32,643 nucleotides of DNA from Comamonadaceae bacterium (GCA_947378275.1 CANCJD010000007.1:1-32643), one strand, 5' to 3'. Positions 20,684 through 30,585 are shown, numbered from the stretch's first letter. The notes: generated by a model not told the origin, from the letters alone. Translations and numbers: made by a program.

Positions 20684-22180
20684 TTATGGCGTGCGGGTTT
20701 TGGTCACAAAGTCTTGCACCACGAAGCGGGCCAGGCGCCGGCGCATGGTGAAGGTGGTCCAGGGCCAGTTGGTGCTGTTGCGGCCGTTTTTGTCCAGAAA
20801 ATAACTGGTGCAGCCGCTGTTCCACACCGTGGTTTGCAGTGCCGACTGTATTTTTTGGTTATAGGCGGTATAGCGCGCCGGATCCACCGCAATGCTGGCA
20901 ATCCCCTTGCGCTTCGCCGTGGTGATGGCCGAGACGATGAACTTGAGCTGCGCCTCAATGATCACAAAGGCCGATGAAAAGGTATACAAATTGGGGCCGA
21001 AGGTGAGAAACAGGTTGGGGCAGTCTTGCGTCATGGTGCCTAGGTAAGCGGTGGGCGAACCCTGCCACTGCGCGGCCAGGGCGGTGCCGCTTTGGCCAAC
21101 AATGCAGTTGGCAATGGGCGGGTTGGCGACTTCAAAACCCGTGGCAAAGACGATGGCATCTACCTCACAGGTGCTGCCGTCGCTGGCGGTGACCGTGTTG
21201 CCGTTAATGTTGACCACGTCGGAAACCACTTGCACATGGGTTTGGGCCAGCGCCCTGTACCAGGTGTTGGACAGCAAGATGCGTTTGCAGCCCACCGAAT
21301 AATCGGGCACGAGCTTGGCGCGCAGGGCGGGGTCATTCACGCCGCGGGCAATGTTCTTCACCCCCTGGGCCTGGATGCGCTTGAGTAACCAGGGGTAATT
21401 CAAACTGGTGTTGAGCAGCTCAAACTGCAAATACAGCGTGGTGCGAAACAGCGACTGCATCCAAGGGAATTTGGCAAACAAGGCTTGCCAGCGCGGGGCA
21501 ATGGGCGCGTCGAGCTTGGGGAGCACCCAGGGTGCGGTGCGCTGGAACAGCGTGAGCTGACCTGCCTGCTGCGCAAGGTGTGGCACAAACTGAATGGCCG
21601 ACGCGCCCGAGCCAATCACCGCCACCCGCTTGCCCTTCATGTCATAGCCATGGTTCCAGCGGGACGAATGGAAGTGCACGCCGGTAAATGTGTCCAGGCC
21701 GGGTACGCGCGGCAGCACCGGCACATGCATGGGGCCGCAGGCCATGACCACAAAGCGTGCCCAAAACACGCCAGCACTGGTTTGCAGGCGCCAGCGCTGG
21801 TGCGCTGCATCCCAGCGCGCTTCGGTCAGTTCATGGCGCAGGCGGATGCGGTCCAGAACGCCAAACTTTTCGGCCGTGTCATGCGTGTATTTTTTGATCT
21901 CCTCTTGTTTGGCAAACAGGCGGCTCCAGCGCGGATTGGGGGCGAAGGAGTAGGAATACAGCGCCGACGGAACGTCACAGCCACAACCGGGGTAGGTGTT
22001 GTCGCGCCAGACGCCGCCGATCGCACTGCCTTTTTCCAGCACCACGCAATCCACGCCGGCTTGGCGCAAGCGGATGGCCGCGCCTATGCCGGCAAAGCCA
22101 GCGCCGACCACCACCACCTCGTGCACTTCGGCTGGGGCAGAGGCGCCGATCTCGGCCTCGGCCTGCTGCGGGTTAGACAC
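20684..22180 (-). CDS. Flavin-containing monooxygenase / Baeyer-Villiger monooxygenase-like
   Basis: VVVVGAGFAGIGAAIRLRQAG, BVMO-like fingerprint FTGVHFHSSRWN, second Rossmann VAVIGSGASAIQFVP, ATGFEV; GTG start. Confidence 0.88.
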   Translation of the reverse strand: MSNPQQAEAEIGASAPAEVHEVVVVGAGFAGIGAAIRLRQAGVDCVVLEKGSAIGGVWRDNTYPGCGCDVPSALYSYSFAPNPRWSRLFAKQEEIKKYTHDTAEKFGVLDRIRLRHELTEARWDAAHQRWRLQTSAGVFWARFVVMACGPMHVPVLPRVPGLDTFTGVHFHSSRWNHGYDMKGKRVAVIGSGASAIQFVPHLAQQAGQLTLFQRTAPWVLPKLDAPIAPRWQALFAKFPWMQSLFRTTLYLQFELLNTSLNYPWLLKRIQAQGVKNIARGVNDPALRAKLVPDYSVGCKRILLSNTWYRALAQTHVQVVSDVVNINGNTVTASDGSTCEVDAIVFATGFEVANPPIANCIVGQSGTALAAQWQGSPTAYLGTMTQDCPNLFLTFGPNLYTFSSAFVIIEAQLKFIVSAITTAKRKGIASIAVDPARYTAYNQKIQSALQTTVWNSGCTSYFLDKNGRNSTNWPWTTFTMRRRLARFVVQDFVTKTRTP

Positions 22181-22195
22181 GCGGCGCTTCTTCGT

Positions 22196-22837
22196 TCAGG
22201 GCTTGGTGAGCGCTGCTTTGCGGTCGGCGTTGACCTTTTGTGAACTGGCGCGCTCGCCCAGCATCTTGGTGTAGGCCTTGTAGTCCACGCCACCGGCGAC
22301 CAGCAAGTCTTCGCCGTACACCGCACGGGTCGCCAGGCCCACCAGCGGCAAGTTGCTAAACGCCACGCAGTCGGCCAGCGTAAAGGTGTCACCGCCGATG
22401 TAAGGCAAAAACTTGGCCATGCGTTTGAATGCCGCAATGTTTTTCTCAAGCCGCTTGCGCACCGAGGCCTGCGTGTCCTCGCTCACCGTACCGCCAAAAA
22501 ATGCCTGCGCGTACAGCTCGCGCGCCACCAGTTCGAGGTGCAGGTTGATAAAGGTGATGAGTTCGCGCAGCTTGGCGGCCGCAAAAGCATCGCTGGGCAT
22601 CAGCGGGTGGGCGGGGTACTGGGCTTCGAGGTAGTCCAGAATCACAGCGCTCTCGCACAGTCCGCCTTGGGGCGCGCGGATGAACGGAATTTTGGCCAGC
22701 GGTGAGTCGGCCAACAAGGCCTCGTCTTTGCTGCCGGTGAGGACGTGTTCTTCGGCGAACGGAATCTCTTTTTCAAGCAAAACTTGCTTGACGATGTTGT
22801 AGTAATTGGAAACGGCAAAGCCGCAAAGTGTGATCAT
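22196..22837 (-). CDS. Glutathione S-transferase family protein
   Basis: MITLCGFAVSNYYNIVKQVLLEKEIPFAEE, SPLAKIPFI, ESAVILDYLE; helical C-terminal domain with FTLADCVAFSNL. Confidence 0.9.
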   Translation of the reverse strand: MITLCGFAVSNYYNIVKQVLLEKEIPFAEEHVLTGSKDEALLADSPLAKIPFIRAPQGGLCESAVILDYLEAQYPAHPLMPSDAFAAAKLRELITFINLHLELVARELYAQAFFGGTVSEDTQASVRKRLEKNIAAFKRMAKFLPYIGGDTFTLADCVAFSNLPLVGLATRAVYGEDLLVAGGVDYKAYTKMLGERASSQKVNADRKAALTKP

Positions 22838-22912
22838 GGTGCAAAGGCTCCTGGGTTGTTTGTCCCAGTGTAAATTGCCCAACCCACGCCGTCGTGCCGC
22901 TTGGGCGACAAC

Positions 22913-23191
22913 TTAGGTGGCCATGTGCTCGGTGGCTTTTTGCAGCCACAGTTCTAGATTGTCCAGCAGCGCGGACTGGCTGAAGGAGCAGCTTTCTTCG
23001 CTAAACAGAGCGCTGGATTCCAGCCGGTCTAGCAAACCCAGCCACACCTCGCCGTAGCGCGGGGGCAGGGCGACCAGCAGCGGCTCTTGCGCGCGGGCCT
23101 GGGCGCAAAAGGCCGCCACGCCAAGGGCGCCAGCGCGCAACTGGGCCAAAGACTGGCCCAAAGTGTTCAGATTGTTGGCGTGGCTTGGCAT
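22913..23191 (-). CDS. Hypothetical protein, 92 aa
   Basis: Open frame in a same-strand run between nitroreductase and GST; no recognised motif. Confidence 0.6.
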   Translation of the reverse strand: MPSHANNLNTLGQSLAQLRAGALGVAAFCAQARAQEPLLVALPPRYGEVWLGLLDRLESSALFSEESCSFSQSALLDNLELWLQKATEHMAT

Positions 23192-23212
23192 GTGCGCTGG
23201 GCCGTGCAGGTC

Positions 23213-23851
23213 TTACTTGACCTCGGTGACGAACTCGGCGCTGGGGCGACGTACCTTGGGCAGGTTGACCAACCAGTCCTTGTCCGCTTCGCGGTAGCCC
23301 AGGGGCATGATGGCCACGCTGCGCAGGCCACGGGCCGACAGGTTCAAGATGGTGTCCAGCGCCTTGGGGTCAAAACCTTCCATGGGCGTGCTGTCGACTT
23401 CTTCAGACGCTGCCGCCACCAGCGCTACGCCCAGGCCAATATAGGCTTGGCGCGCGGCGTGTTCAAAGTTCACTTGCGGCTCGCGCACGGTGTAGTTGGC
23501 CAGCAGGTTTTTGCGGTAGGCGTCACCCGCTTCGGTGCTGCCGCCGCGCTTGGCGTTGGTGTAGTCAAAAATTTGGTTGATGCGATCAGCCGTGTAGTTA
23601 TCCCAGGCGGCAAACACCAGCAGGTGCGAGCCTTCGGTAATCTGCGCTTGGCCCCAGGCGATCGCTTTGATCTGCTCGCGCACGGCGGCATTGGTCACCA
23701 CAATCACCTCAAAAGGCTGCAGGCCGCTGGAGCTGGGCGCCAGGCGCACGGCTTCCAGAATCCGGTCTACTTTTTCTTGGGGTACCGCTTTGGCGGCGTC
23801 CATTTTTTTGGTGGCGTAGCGCCATTCGAGTTGTTGTTGCAAAGTTGACAT
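23213..23851 (-). CDS. NAD(P)H-dependent nitroreductase (NfsB-like) family protein
   Basis: From ATG 23851: MSTLQQQLEWRYATKKMDAAKAVPQEKVDRILEAVRLAPSSSGLQPFEVIVVTN ... GLRSVAIMPLGYREADKDWLVNLPKVRR. The longer listed ORF (to 24631) lacks the family upstream. Confidence 0.92.
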   Translation of the reverse strand: MSTLQQQLEWRYATKKMDAAKAVPQEKVDRILEAVRLAPSSSGLQPFEVIVVTNAAVREQIKAIAWGQAQITEGSHLLVFAAWDNYTADRINQIFDYTNAKRGGSTEAGDAYRKNLLANYTVREPQVNFEHAARQAYIGLGVALVAAASEEVDSTPMEGFDPKALDTILNLSARGLRSVAIMPLGYREADKDWLVNLPKVRRPSAEFVTEVK

Positions 23852-24030
23852 GGTGTTTGGGTCCAGATAGGTGTTCAAGAAGTGCTGCGCAAGCAAGGGC
23901 GTTAGCCAAAGTGTGCGACACGCTGGATTATCGCGAAACCATGCGCCCGCCTGCTGTGGCGCCGAAATGCCCTTGGCGAAGATGGTTGTCACCGTTGGTC
24001 CTGGGCCAAGGCAAGCCTGGGCTGGCAGCG

Positions 24031-24058
24031 TTGCAGCGCCAGAGGCCTCGCATAAAAT
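24031..24058 (+). promoter_or_regulatory. Sigma70-like promoter for 24083 ORF
   Basis: TTGCAG (24031-24036), 16-bp spacer, TAAAAT (24053-24058). Confidence 0.4.
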
Positions 24059-24082
24059 CACCGTCAACGTTAGAAAGAAACA

Positions 24083-24340
24083 ATGTTTGATAAAACCGGT
24101 GAGTGGATTCCCCTGCAGTCGTTTGACGATTTTGACAACGGCTTGTCCGACCTGATTGACCTGTGGTCGAGCACGGGTCGGTCGCCCACCAAAACCGTCA
24201 AAAAAGCAGCGCTGGCGCATTTCAAGGCAGATCTGGAAGCCGCCACTCTGGAATGGGCCGACAACAAAGCCAAGTCCAAAAAATACGCTGCCATTGCCGC
24301 AGAGCTGGCCGAGTTTGAAGAAGCGTTGCAAGACGTCTGA
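24083..24340 (+). CDS. Hypothetical protein, 85 aa
   Basis: Open frame with promoter-like sequence upstream, 9 nt before the RluE-like gene; no recognised motif. Confidence 0.65.
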   Translation: MFDKTGEWIPLQSFDDFDNGLSDLIDLWSSTGRSPTKTVKKAALAHFKADLEAATLEWADNKAKSKKYAAIAAELAEFEEALQDV

Positions 24341-24349
24341 TCCACGGCT

Positions 24350-24901
24350 TTGCCCCCTGAGTGGCGCCCCTTGATTTGCTTCAACAAACCGTATGGCGTG
24401 CTCAGCCAGTTCACGCCCGAGGGGCGCTGGCGGGGTCTGAAAGACTTCATCGACATTCCCCACGTCTACGCCGCCGGTCGTCTGGACGCCGACAGCGAAG
24501 GCCTGCTCTTGCTGACCGCCGACGGCCAGGCCCAAGCCCGCATTGCTGATCCGCGCTTCAAGATGGAAAAAACCTATTGGGTGCAAGTGGACGGCGTGCC
24601 CACCGAAGCCGCACTTGCCGCCCTGCGCCAAGGCGTGCTGCTCAAAGACGGCCCCACGCTGCCCGCCCGCGCGCGCGCCATCGACGCCCCAGCGGACCTA
24701 TGGGAGCGCGATCCACCCATCCGGGTGCGCCAAAACAAACCCACCGCATGGCTGGAACTCGCCATCAAAGAAGGCCGCAACCGCCAGGTGCGGCGCATGA
24801 CCGCCGCCGTGGGTCTGCCCACCTTGCGCCTGGTACGTGCGGCTATCGGCCCCTACGCGTTGGAGGGGCTGGCTCCAGGGTGTTGGCGGGAGGTGGGCTA
24901 A
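24350..24901 (+). CDS. rluE: 23S rRNA pseudouridine synthase, RluE-like (RsuA/RluB/E/F family)
   Basis: [17 protein letters not shown], catalytic [49 protein letters not shown] start. Confidence 0.88.
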   Translation: MPPEWRPLICFNKPYGVLSQFTPEGRWRGLKDFIDIPHVYAAGRLDADSEGLLLLTADGQAQARIADPRFKMEKTYWVQVDGVPTEAALAALRQGVLLKDGPTLPARARAIDAPADLWERDPPIRVRQNKPTAWLELAIKEGRNRQVRRMTAAVGLPTLRLVRAAIGPYALEGLAPGCWREVG

Positions 24902-24937
24902 AGCGACACCCCTGGTGCGCCGGTTAAGCGGGAATCG

Positions 24938-26764
24938 TTACTTCCCAAACGAATCCTTCAACCCCACCGCCAAATTAAACACCGGCTGGCTGCCTTGCAC
25001 ATGGTCCACCCGGTCCGCCACAAAGTAGCCCAGGCGTTCAAACTGAAACTTCTGGTCGGGCAGGGCGTTGGCCAGTGACGGCTCCACGATGGCGGTGACG
25101 ATTTTCAGGCTTTGGGGGTTCAGGCCCTCCAGAAAGTCTTTGCCGCCGGCATCGGGTTGTTCGTCGCTGAACAGGCGGTCGTACATGCGCACTTCGGCGG
25201 CCACGCCGTCATGGGCGCCCACCCAGGTGATCACGCCCTTGACCTTGACGCTGGACGAGCCGGGCGTGCCGCTTTTGGTGTCTGGGATCAGGGTGGCGTG
25301 CACTTCGGTGATGTGGCCGTTGGCGTCTTTTTTGGCGCCGGTGCATTCGATGATGTGGCCGTATTTGAGCCGCACCTTGTTGCCGGGGAACAGGCGAAAG
25401 AAGCCGGCCGGGGGCGTTTCTTCAAAGTCGCTGCGCTCAATCCACACCTCGCGCCCGATCACAAACTGGCGGTTGCCCAGTTCGGGGTGGTGCGGGTGAA
25501 CGGGAGCGCTGCAGGCGTCAAGCGTGCCTGCGCCCATGACGGAGTCCCAGTTGGTCAGCACGAGTTTGACGGGGTCCAGCACCGCCATGGCGCGCTGGGC
25601 CGAACCGTCCAGGTCTTCGCGCAGACAGCCTTCCAGCGTGGAATAGTCAATCCAACTGTCGCTCTTGGTCACGCCAATGCGTTCAGCAAAGAGGCGCAGG
25701 CTCTCGGGCGTATAGCCCCGGCGGCGCAGGCCGACTATTGTTGGCATGCGCGGGTCGTCCCAGCCGCTTACTTTGTGTTCATTGACGAGCTGCGCGAGCT
25801 TGCGCTTGCTGGTGATCACATAGGTCAGGTTCAGACGGGCAAATTCGTATTGCTTGGGCGGCGGGCTGGCCAAGAGGCCTTCCTCAATCAGGCGCTCCAT
25901 CAGCCAGTCGTAAAACGGCCGCTGGTCTTCAAATTCGAGCGTGCAAATGCTGTGGGTGATTTGCTCGAGTGCGTCTTCAATCGGGTGGGCAAAGGTGTAC
26001 ATCGGGTAGATACACCAGGTGTCACCCGTGTTGTGGTGCGTGGCGCGGCGGATGCGGTAGATGGCCGGGTCGCGCAGGTTGATGTTGGGGCTGGCCATGT
26101 CAATCTTGGCGCGCAACACCATGGAGCCGTCCGCGTGCAGACCGTCGCGCATTTCGCGAAAGCGCGCCAGGTTTTGGGCGGGCGTGCCGCTGCGATAGGG
26201 GCTGTCGATGCCGGGTTTGCCAAAATCGCCGCGGTTGGCGCGCATTTCCTCGGGTGTTTGTTCGTCCACATAGGCGTGGCCCGCCTCTATCAGCGCTTCG
26301 GCCGCGCGGTACATGAAGGCGAAATAGTCGCTGGCCTGGTAGGGCTTGTTATTACCCGGCTGGCTCCAGTCAAAGCCCAGCCAACGCACCGCGTCGATGA
26401 TGCTGTTCACATACTCGGTGTCTTCTTTTTCAGGATTGGTGTCGTCAAACCGCAAGTGGCAGACGCCACCATAGTCACGCGCCAACCCAAAGTTCAGACA
26501 AATGCTCTTGGCGTGGCCCACGTGCAAGTAGCCGTTGGGCTCGGGCGGAAAGCGGGTGCGGATGCGGGCTGGGTCCATCGTGCCCGTGGCCTGGTGCGCG
26601 GCGTCGCCGGGGCTGCCCGCCCAACGGCGCGTGGCGTAGGTGCCAGCCGCCAGATCGTGCTCAATAATCTGTCGCAAGAAGTTGCTTGGTTTGGTGGCTT
26701 CGGGCGCGGTGGCGGTATGGGCGCCAGACTTTGCAGCAGGCTTGGCAGAAATAGGGTTACTCAT
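24938..26764 (-). CDS. glnS: Glutaminyl-tRNA synthetase
   Basis: TRFPPEPNGYLHVGHAKSICLNFGLA, RFDDTNPEKEDTEYV, CIYPMYTFAHPIEDALE, VITSKRKLAQLV. Confidence 0.97.
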   Translation of the reverse strand: MSNPISAKPAAKSGAHTATAPEATKPSNFLRQIIEHDLAAGTYATRRWAGSPGDAAHQATGTMDPARIRTRFPPEPNGYLHVGHAKSICLNFGLARDYGGVCHLRFDDTNPEKEDTEYVNSIIDAVRWLGFDWSQPGNNKPYQASDYFAFMYRAAEALIEAGHAYVDEQTPEEMRANRGDFGKPGIDSPYRSGTPAQNLARFREMRDGLHADGSMVLRAKIDMASPNINLRDPAIYRIRRATHHNTGDTWCIYPMYTFAHPIEDALEQITHSICTLEFEDQRPFYDWLMERLIEEGLLASPPPKQYEFARLNLTYVITSKRKLAQLVNEHKVSGWDDPRMPTIVGLRRRGYTPESLRLFAERIGVTKSDSWIDYSTLEGCLREDLDGSAQRAMAVLDPVKLVLTNWDSVMGAGTLDACSAPVHPHHPELGNRQFVIGREVWIERSDFEETPPAGFFRLFPGNKVRLKYGHIIECTGAKKDANGHITEVHATLIPDTKSGTPGSSSVKVKGVITWVGAHDGVAAEVRMYDRLFSDEQPDAGGKDFLEGLNPQSLKIVTAIVEPSLANALPDQKFQFERLGYFVADRVDHVQGSQPVFNLAVGLKDSFGK

Positions 26765-26801
26765 GCGTTTGATTTTAGACGGGGCCTTTTGAAGATACGC
26801 G

Positions 26802-27215
26802 CTACAGCCAACCCAGCCACTGGTGCCAGATCAGTGTGCCCAAATAGCGGTTGGGCAGCAGCGTAAAACCACCGGCCACCACGCAGGCACCCAGGTACAG
26901 CGACTGCATGGTTTTGCGGTGCCCGGCGATGTTTTTGTGCCGCAGGAAACGAAAAGCGCCGAACAGGCTAAACAGCGTAAACGGCACCAACAAATGAATC
27001 GGCGTGTAGCCGGCCAGATTGGGCAGGTCAAAGTCGCGGATGAAAACTGCCGAAAAAGCCGTTACCAGCATCAATGTGACCCAGGCGTAGCCAAATGCGC
27101 GGTGCAGCACCGGGCGCTGGGTGCGGCCCTTGCGCGCCCATAAAGCCACAGGACCCAAAGCGACAGCGCCCAAAGCGGCAGTCATGTGGACGGCAATCAA
27201 GGGGGTGAGTTGCAT
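26802..27215 (-). CDS. DUF2306-like membrane protein
   Basis: Four hydrophobic segments with [58 protein letters not shown]. Confidence 0.8.
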   Translation of the reverse strand: MQLTPLIAVHMTAALGAVALGPVALWARKGRTQRPVLHRAFGYAWVTLMLVTAFSAVFIRDFDLPNLAGYTPIHLLVPFTLFSLFGAFRFLRHKNIAGHRKTMQSLYLGACVVAGGFTLLPNRYLGTLIWHQWLGWL

Positions 27216-27357
27216 GGTGTTTGGATGGGCTGGAGGTGAGAGCGCCGGAGCTTACAGGAGCCCGCCGCGCGCCTCGGGCCTGCAGCCGATGGAGACCGCT
27301 GCGCCATGGGTGAGAAAATACCGGGCTTACTTGCGACAAACCACCAAGGATAAAACT

Positions 27358-28209
27358 GTGATCGATATTGTGCTGCTGGCCAAAGCCGCCCTGATGGGCA
27401 TTGTGGAGGGCCTGACCGAGTTTTTGCCCATCTCGTCCACCGGGCATCTGATTTTGGCTGGGGCCCTGCTGGGTTTTGACGACGAAAAGGCCAAGGTCTT
27501 TGACATTGCCATCCAGACCGGCGCCATTTTTGCGGTAGTGCTGGTGTATTGGGACAAGATCAAGTCCACGGTGCTGGGCTTGTCCACGCAGGCCCAGGCC
27601 CGCGCGCTCACACGCAATGTGTTCATCGCTTTTTTGCCAGCAGTCGTACTGGGTTTGCTTTTTGGCAAAGCGGTCAAGGCGCATTTGTTTACGCCCGAGG
27701 TGGTGGCCAGCACTTTTATTCTGGGCGGCTTCATTATTTTGTGGGCTGAACGGCGCCAAGCGGCGGCCGAGGACGTGCAATTTGGCCGCTTTGCCCGCGT
27801 GCAAACCGTGGAGCAAATGACGGCGATGGACGCGCTTAAAGTGGGGTTGGCCCAATGCCTGGCGCTGGTGCCGGGCACCAGCCGCAGCGGCGCGACCATC
27901 ATCGGCGGTATGTTGCTGGGCCTGTCGCGCCAGGTGGCCACCGAGTTCACCTTCTTTTTGGCCATTCCCACGCTCATCGGCGCCGGCGCCTATAGCCTGT
28001 TTAAGGAGCGCGCCTTGCTCAGCGTGGCTGACGTACCCTTGTTCATGGTGGGGCTGGTGTTTTCATTCATCAGCGCCTGGCTGTGCGTGCGCTGGCTGCT
28101 GCGCTTTGTGTCTACCCATAGCTTTGTGGGTTTCGCCTACTACCGCATTGCCTTTGGCATGGTGGTGTTGGCCACTGCCTTTAGCGGCGCCGTGACCTGG
28201 GCGGCCTAA
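27358..28209 (+). CDS. uppP: Undecaprenyl-diphosphatase (BacA/UppP)
   Basis: [42 protein letters not shown] start at 27358 with AAGGA upstream. Confidence 0.96.
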   Translation: MIDIVLLAKAALMGIVEGLTEFLPISSTGHLILAGALLGFDDEKAKVFDIAIQTGAIFAVVLVYWDKIKSTVLGLSTQAQARALTRNVFIAFLPAVVLGLLFGKAVKAHLFTPEVVASTFILGGFIILWAERRQAAAEDVQFGRFARVQTVEQMTAMDALKVGLAQCLALVPGTSRSGATIIGGMLLGLSRQVATEFTFFLAIPTLIGAGAYSLFKERALLSVADVPLFMVGLVFSFISAWLCVRWLLRFVSTHSFVGFAYYRIAFGMVVLATAFSGAVTWAA

Positions 28210-28227
28210 ATCTCTTTTGACAGGGAA

Positions 28228-28243
28228 GGGCGCTCAGGCGCCC
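28228..28243. terminator. GC hairpin between convergent uppP and hydrolase; the stop codon lies in its tetraloop on the minus strand
   Basis: GGGCGC-TCAG-GCGCCC, 6-bp perfect stem; minus-strand loop CTGA contains the stop TGA. Confidence 0.45.
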
Positions 28244-29037
28244 ATATTGCGCAGCGAGGCCTCAATAGCAGCGGCGGTGACCAGCGGTTTTTCCATCGGG
28301 AAAAGGTGGCTGCCGTCAAGCATCATGGTGCGGCCCTTGGTGAACTGGTCGGTCATGGACATGCCGACCCTGCGCATTTCCACCGACTGGCGCCCGCCGA
28401 TAAAGCTCACCGGGCACTTGAGCGGGTGCCGTTTGAACAGGCGGTCCAGGTTGTCAGGAATCGTGTTGTAGATTTGGGTCTCGATCTCGCGGTCAAAGGC
28501 CAGCACGCGCTTGCTGTCTTGCTCTACCGTGCCGTGGCTTATGTAGTCGTGCAACACTTCGTCGTTCCAGTGAGCAAACGCCTTTTTGTGGCGAAAGTGC
28601 TCAAACGCGGCCTCGGCGCTGGGCCAGCTATTGCGCCGCTTGTGGCTTACTGCACCCGGCGACACGCTGCCCACCAGTTGCGCACCCTTGATCATGCCCA
28701 GCGCGGTGGAGCGCCAGCCGCCCAGAATGGGCGAGTCCAGCAGCAGCACGCCGCGCGCGAGTTCCGGGTGTTTGGCTGCGGCCATCAGGCTCAATATGCC
28801 GCCCAGCGAATGCCCCACCATCCATACCGGCTGCCCCAGTTTGTCCACCTGGGTGTGGGTGAATTCGGCCACTTGCTCCACCAGGCCGCGCCAGTTGTTG
28901 TCCACCGGATGGCGCGGGTCGTGGCCCAGCTTTTCGATGGCCTTGACGCTAAAGCCGCGCGCGCGCAGGTGCTTGAAAAGCACCCGATAGGTGCTGGCGG
29001 GAAAGCTGTTGCCGTGAAAGAAAACGATGGGGGTCAT
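28234..29037 (-). CDS. Alpha/beta hydrolase
   Basis: VFFHGNSFPASTYRVLF, nucleophile elbow VGHSLGGILSL, C-terminal GSHLFPMEKP. Confidence 0.9.
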   Translation of the reverse strand: MTPIVFFHGNSFPASTYRVLFKHLRARGFSVKAIEKLGHDPRHPVDNNWRGLVEQVAEFTHTQVDKLGQPVWMVGHSLGGILSLMAAAKHPELARGVLLLDSPILGGWRSTALGMIKGAQLVGSVSPGAVSHKRRNSWPSAEAAFEHFRHKKAFAHWNDEVLHDYISHGTVEQDSKRVLAFDREIETQIYNTIPDNLDRLFKRHPLKCPVSFIGGRQSVEMRRVGMSMTDQFTKGRTMMLDGSHLFPMEKPLVTAAAIEASLRNMGA

Positions 29038-29049
29038 GCAGTGGCGGGC

Positions 29050-29877
29050 TTAGATCAGCTTTTCTTCGGGCGTGCTGATCTTTTTCAAGGGCAGGTTGCG
29101 TTGGGAATGCAGGCGCAGCGGCACCTCGGTGGGGCCGCCATTCCACATCGGGTCTTCGATGCTGTCAAAGACTTCGCGCAGTTTTTGGCCCCAACTGTTG
29201 TGCAACATTTTGAAGTAGGGGTTGTTTTCGTCAATGCAGACAATTTTGTCGGTGCTAAAGCTATTGGCCTCGTAGACCACCATGTCCAGCGGCAAACCCA
29301 CGGACAGATTTGATTTAAGGGTGGAGTCCATGGAAACCAGAGCGCATTTGGCGGCTTCTTCCAGCGGCGTGTTGGGCGTGATAACGCGGTCAAGCACCGG
29401 TTTGCCGTACTTGGACTCGCCGATCTGAAAGTAGGGCGTCTCGGGCGTGGCCTCAATAAAGTTGCCGGCTGAATACACCTGAAACAGGCGCATGCCTTCG
29501 CCGGCAATCTGGCCACCAAAAATCAGGGACACATTGAAATCCATGCCCGCTTGTTTGAGCGACTCAGCGTCGCGCTGGTAGACCCGGCGAATGGCCGCGC
29601 CCAGCACACGGGCGGCGTCAAACATGCTGGTGGCGTTCCAGATGGTGGTGCCAGCGGCGTCGCCGTTTTCCTTGAGCTGCTCGACCTGCAAAATCTCGCG
29701 CACCGACTGCGCAATGCTCAGATTGCCCGCTGACAGCAGCACCATAAAGCGGTCGTCGGTCTTTTCGTAGACGATCATCTTGCGAAAGGTGTTGATCTGG
29801 TCCAGACCTGCGTTGGTGCGCGAGTCCGAGAGAAACACCAGGCCGGCGTTGAGTTTGATGGCGACGCAATAAGTCAT
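29050..29877 (-). CDS. Anbu-type (ancestral beta subunit) proteasome-like peptidase
   Basis: MTYCVAIKLNAGLVFLSDSRTNAGLDQINTFRKM: Thr nucleophile after Met removal, D17, K32; LLSAGNLSIAQSV, FGGQIAGEGMRLFQVYSAGNFIEAT. Confidence 0.92.
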   Translation of the reverse strand: MTYCVAIKLNAGLVFLSDSRTNAGLDQINTFRKMIVYEKTDDRFMVLLSAGNLSIAQSVREILQVEQLKENGDAAGTTIWNATSMFDAARVLGAAIRRVYQRDAESLKQAGMDFNVSLIFGGQIAGEGMRLFQVYSAGNFIEATPETPYFQIGESKYGKPVLDRVITPNTPLEEAAKCALVSMDSTLKSNLSVGLPLDMVVYEANSFSTDKIVCIDENNPYFKMLHNSWGQKLREVFDSIEDPMWNGGPTEVPLRLHSQRNLPLKKISTPEEKLI

Positions 29878-30120
29878 GGGCAACGGGTATTTTTAGAAGC
29901 AAAGCCGCTGATTATCGGTGCACCCGTGCGTTGCAGGCGTACGCCAGCGTGCAAATGGCGCCGTTACCCCGAGGCTGCGCTGCCATTCAGGCGCGCCTGC
30001 GGTGCGTCGCTAGAATCAGGCGACCACAGTCCTGGGTCGTGGCAGCCGCCGCGAAGCATGCTGATTGCCCCGGGCATTTTTGCTAAACCTCTACTTTTCA
30101 TCCCCGCACACCCTGTTTCC

Positions 30121-30567
30121 ATGTCCGAAGGCCCGCTGAACCACCCCGATGCGCAGGCTACTGCCCCAGCCACGCCCACCGCGCCTGCCGACGCGGCTTG
30201 GGGACTCGTGGACGCGGGCAATGCTGCGGGAGCGCGGGTGCATGCCCCGGCCCCCGCCTACCAAAACCTGGCGCAGCAAATGCAGGTGTTCCTGAGCCGC
30301 ACCGACCTGCAGCACGGGCGCAAAAACAAGTTTTTCCTGCAGCAGACGCTGGAGCTGCTGGCAGAACTCGACCAGCACACCGCGCGCGAAACGCATTTGC
30401 AAACCGCTTTGCAAGACACCCAAGCGCAAATCGTGCGCCTCAAACAAAAGCTGGTGGATATGGCCGCCGATTCGGTGGACGCCGAGCAAGAAGCGCTGGC
30501 CATCGCTCAGGCGCGCGCGCACCTGGCCAGCTTGCTGCACGACAAGCTGGTGCAAGAGTTTAAATAA
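30121..30567 (+). CDS. Hypothetical protein with C-terminal predicted coiled coil
   Basis: Start at 30121 (MSEGPLNHPDA); Ala/Pro-rich N-terminus then Gln/Leu/Glu-rich helical stretch. Confidence 0.7.
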   Translation: MSEGPLNHPDAQATAPATPTAPADAAWGLVDAGNAAGARVHAPAPAYQNLAQQMQVFLSRTDLQHGRKNKFFLQQTLELLAELDQHTARETHLQTALQDTQAQIVRLKQKLVDMAADSVDAEQEALAIAQARAHLASLLHDKLVQEFK

Positions 30568-30585
30568 GCCCCCCCAGACAACGCC

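Noticed and set aside
23852-24631. N-terminal extension of the nitroreductase ORF to 24631
   Set aside because: The region is antisense to the 24083 ORF and the RluE-like gene; the family sequence starts at ATG 23851.
25112-26866. 584-aa plus-strand ORF
   Set aside because: Antisense to glnS, no recognisable domain, biased composition.
28306-29313. 335-aa plus-strand ORF
   Set aside because: Antisense to the hydrolase and anbu genes with no motif support.
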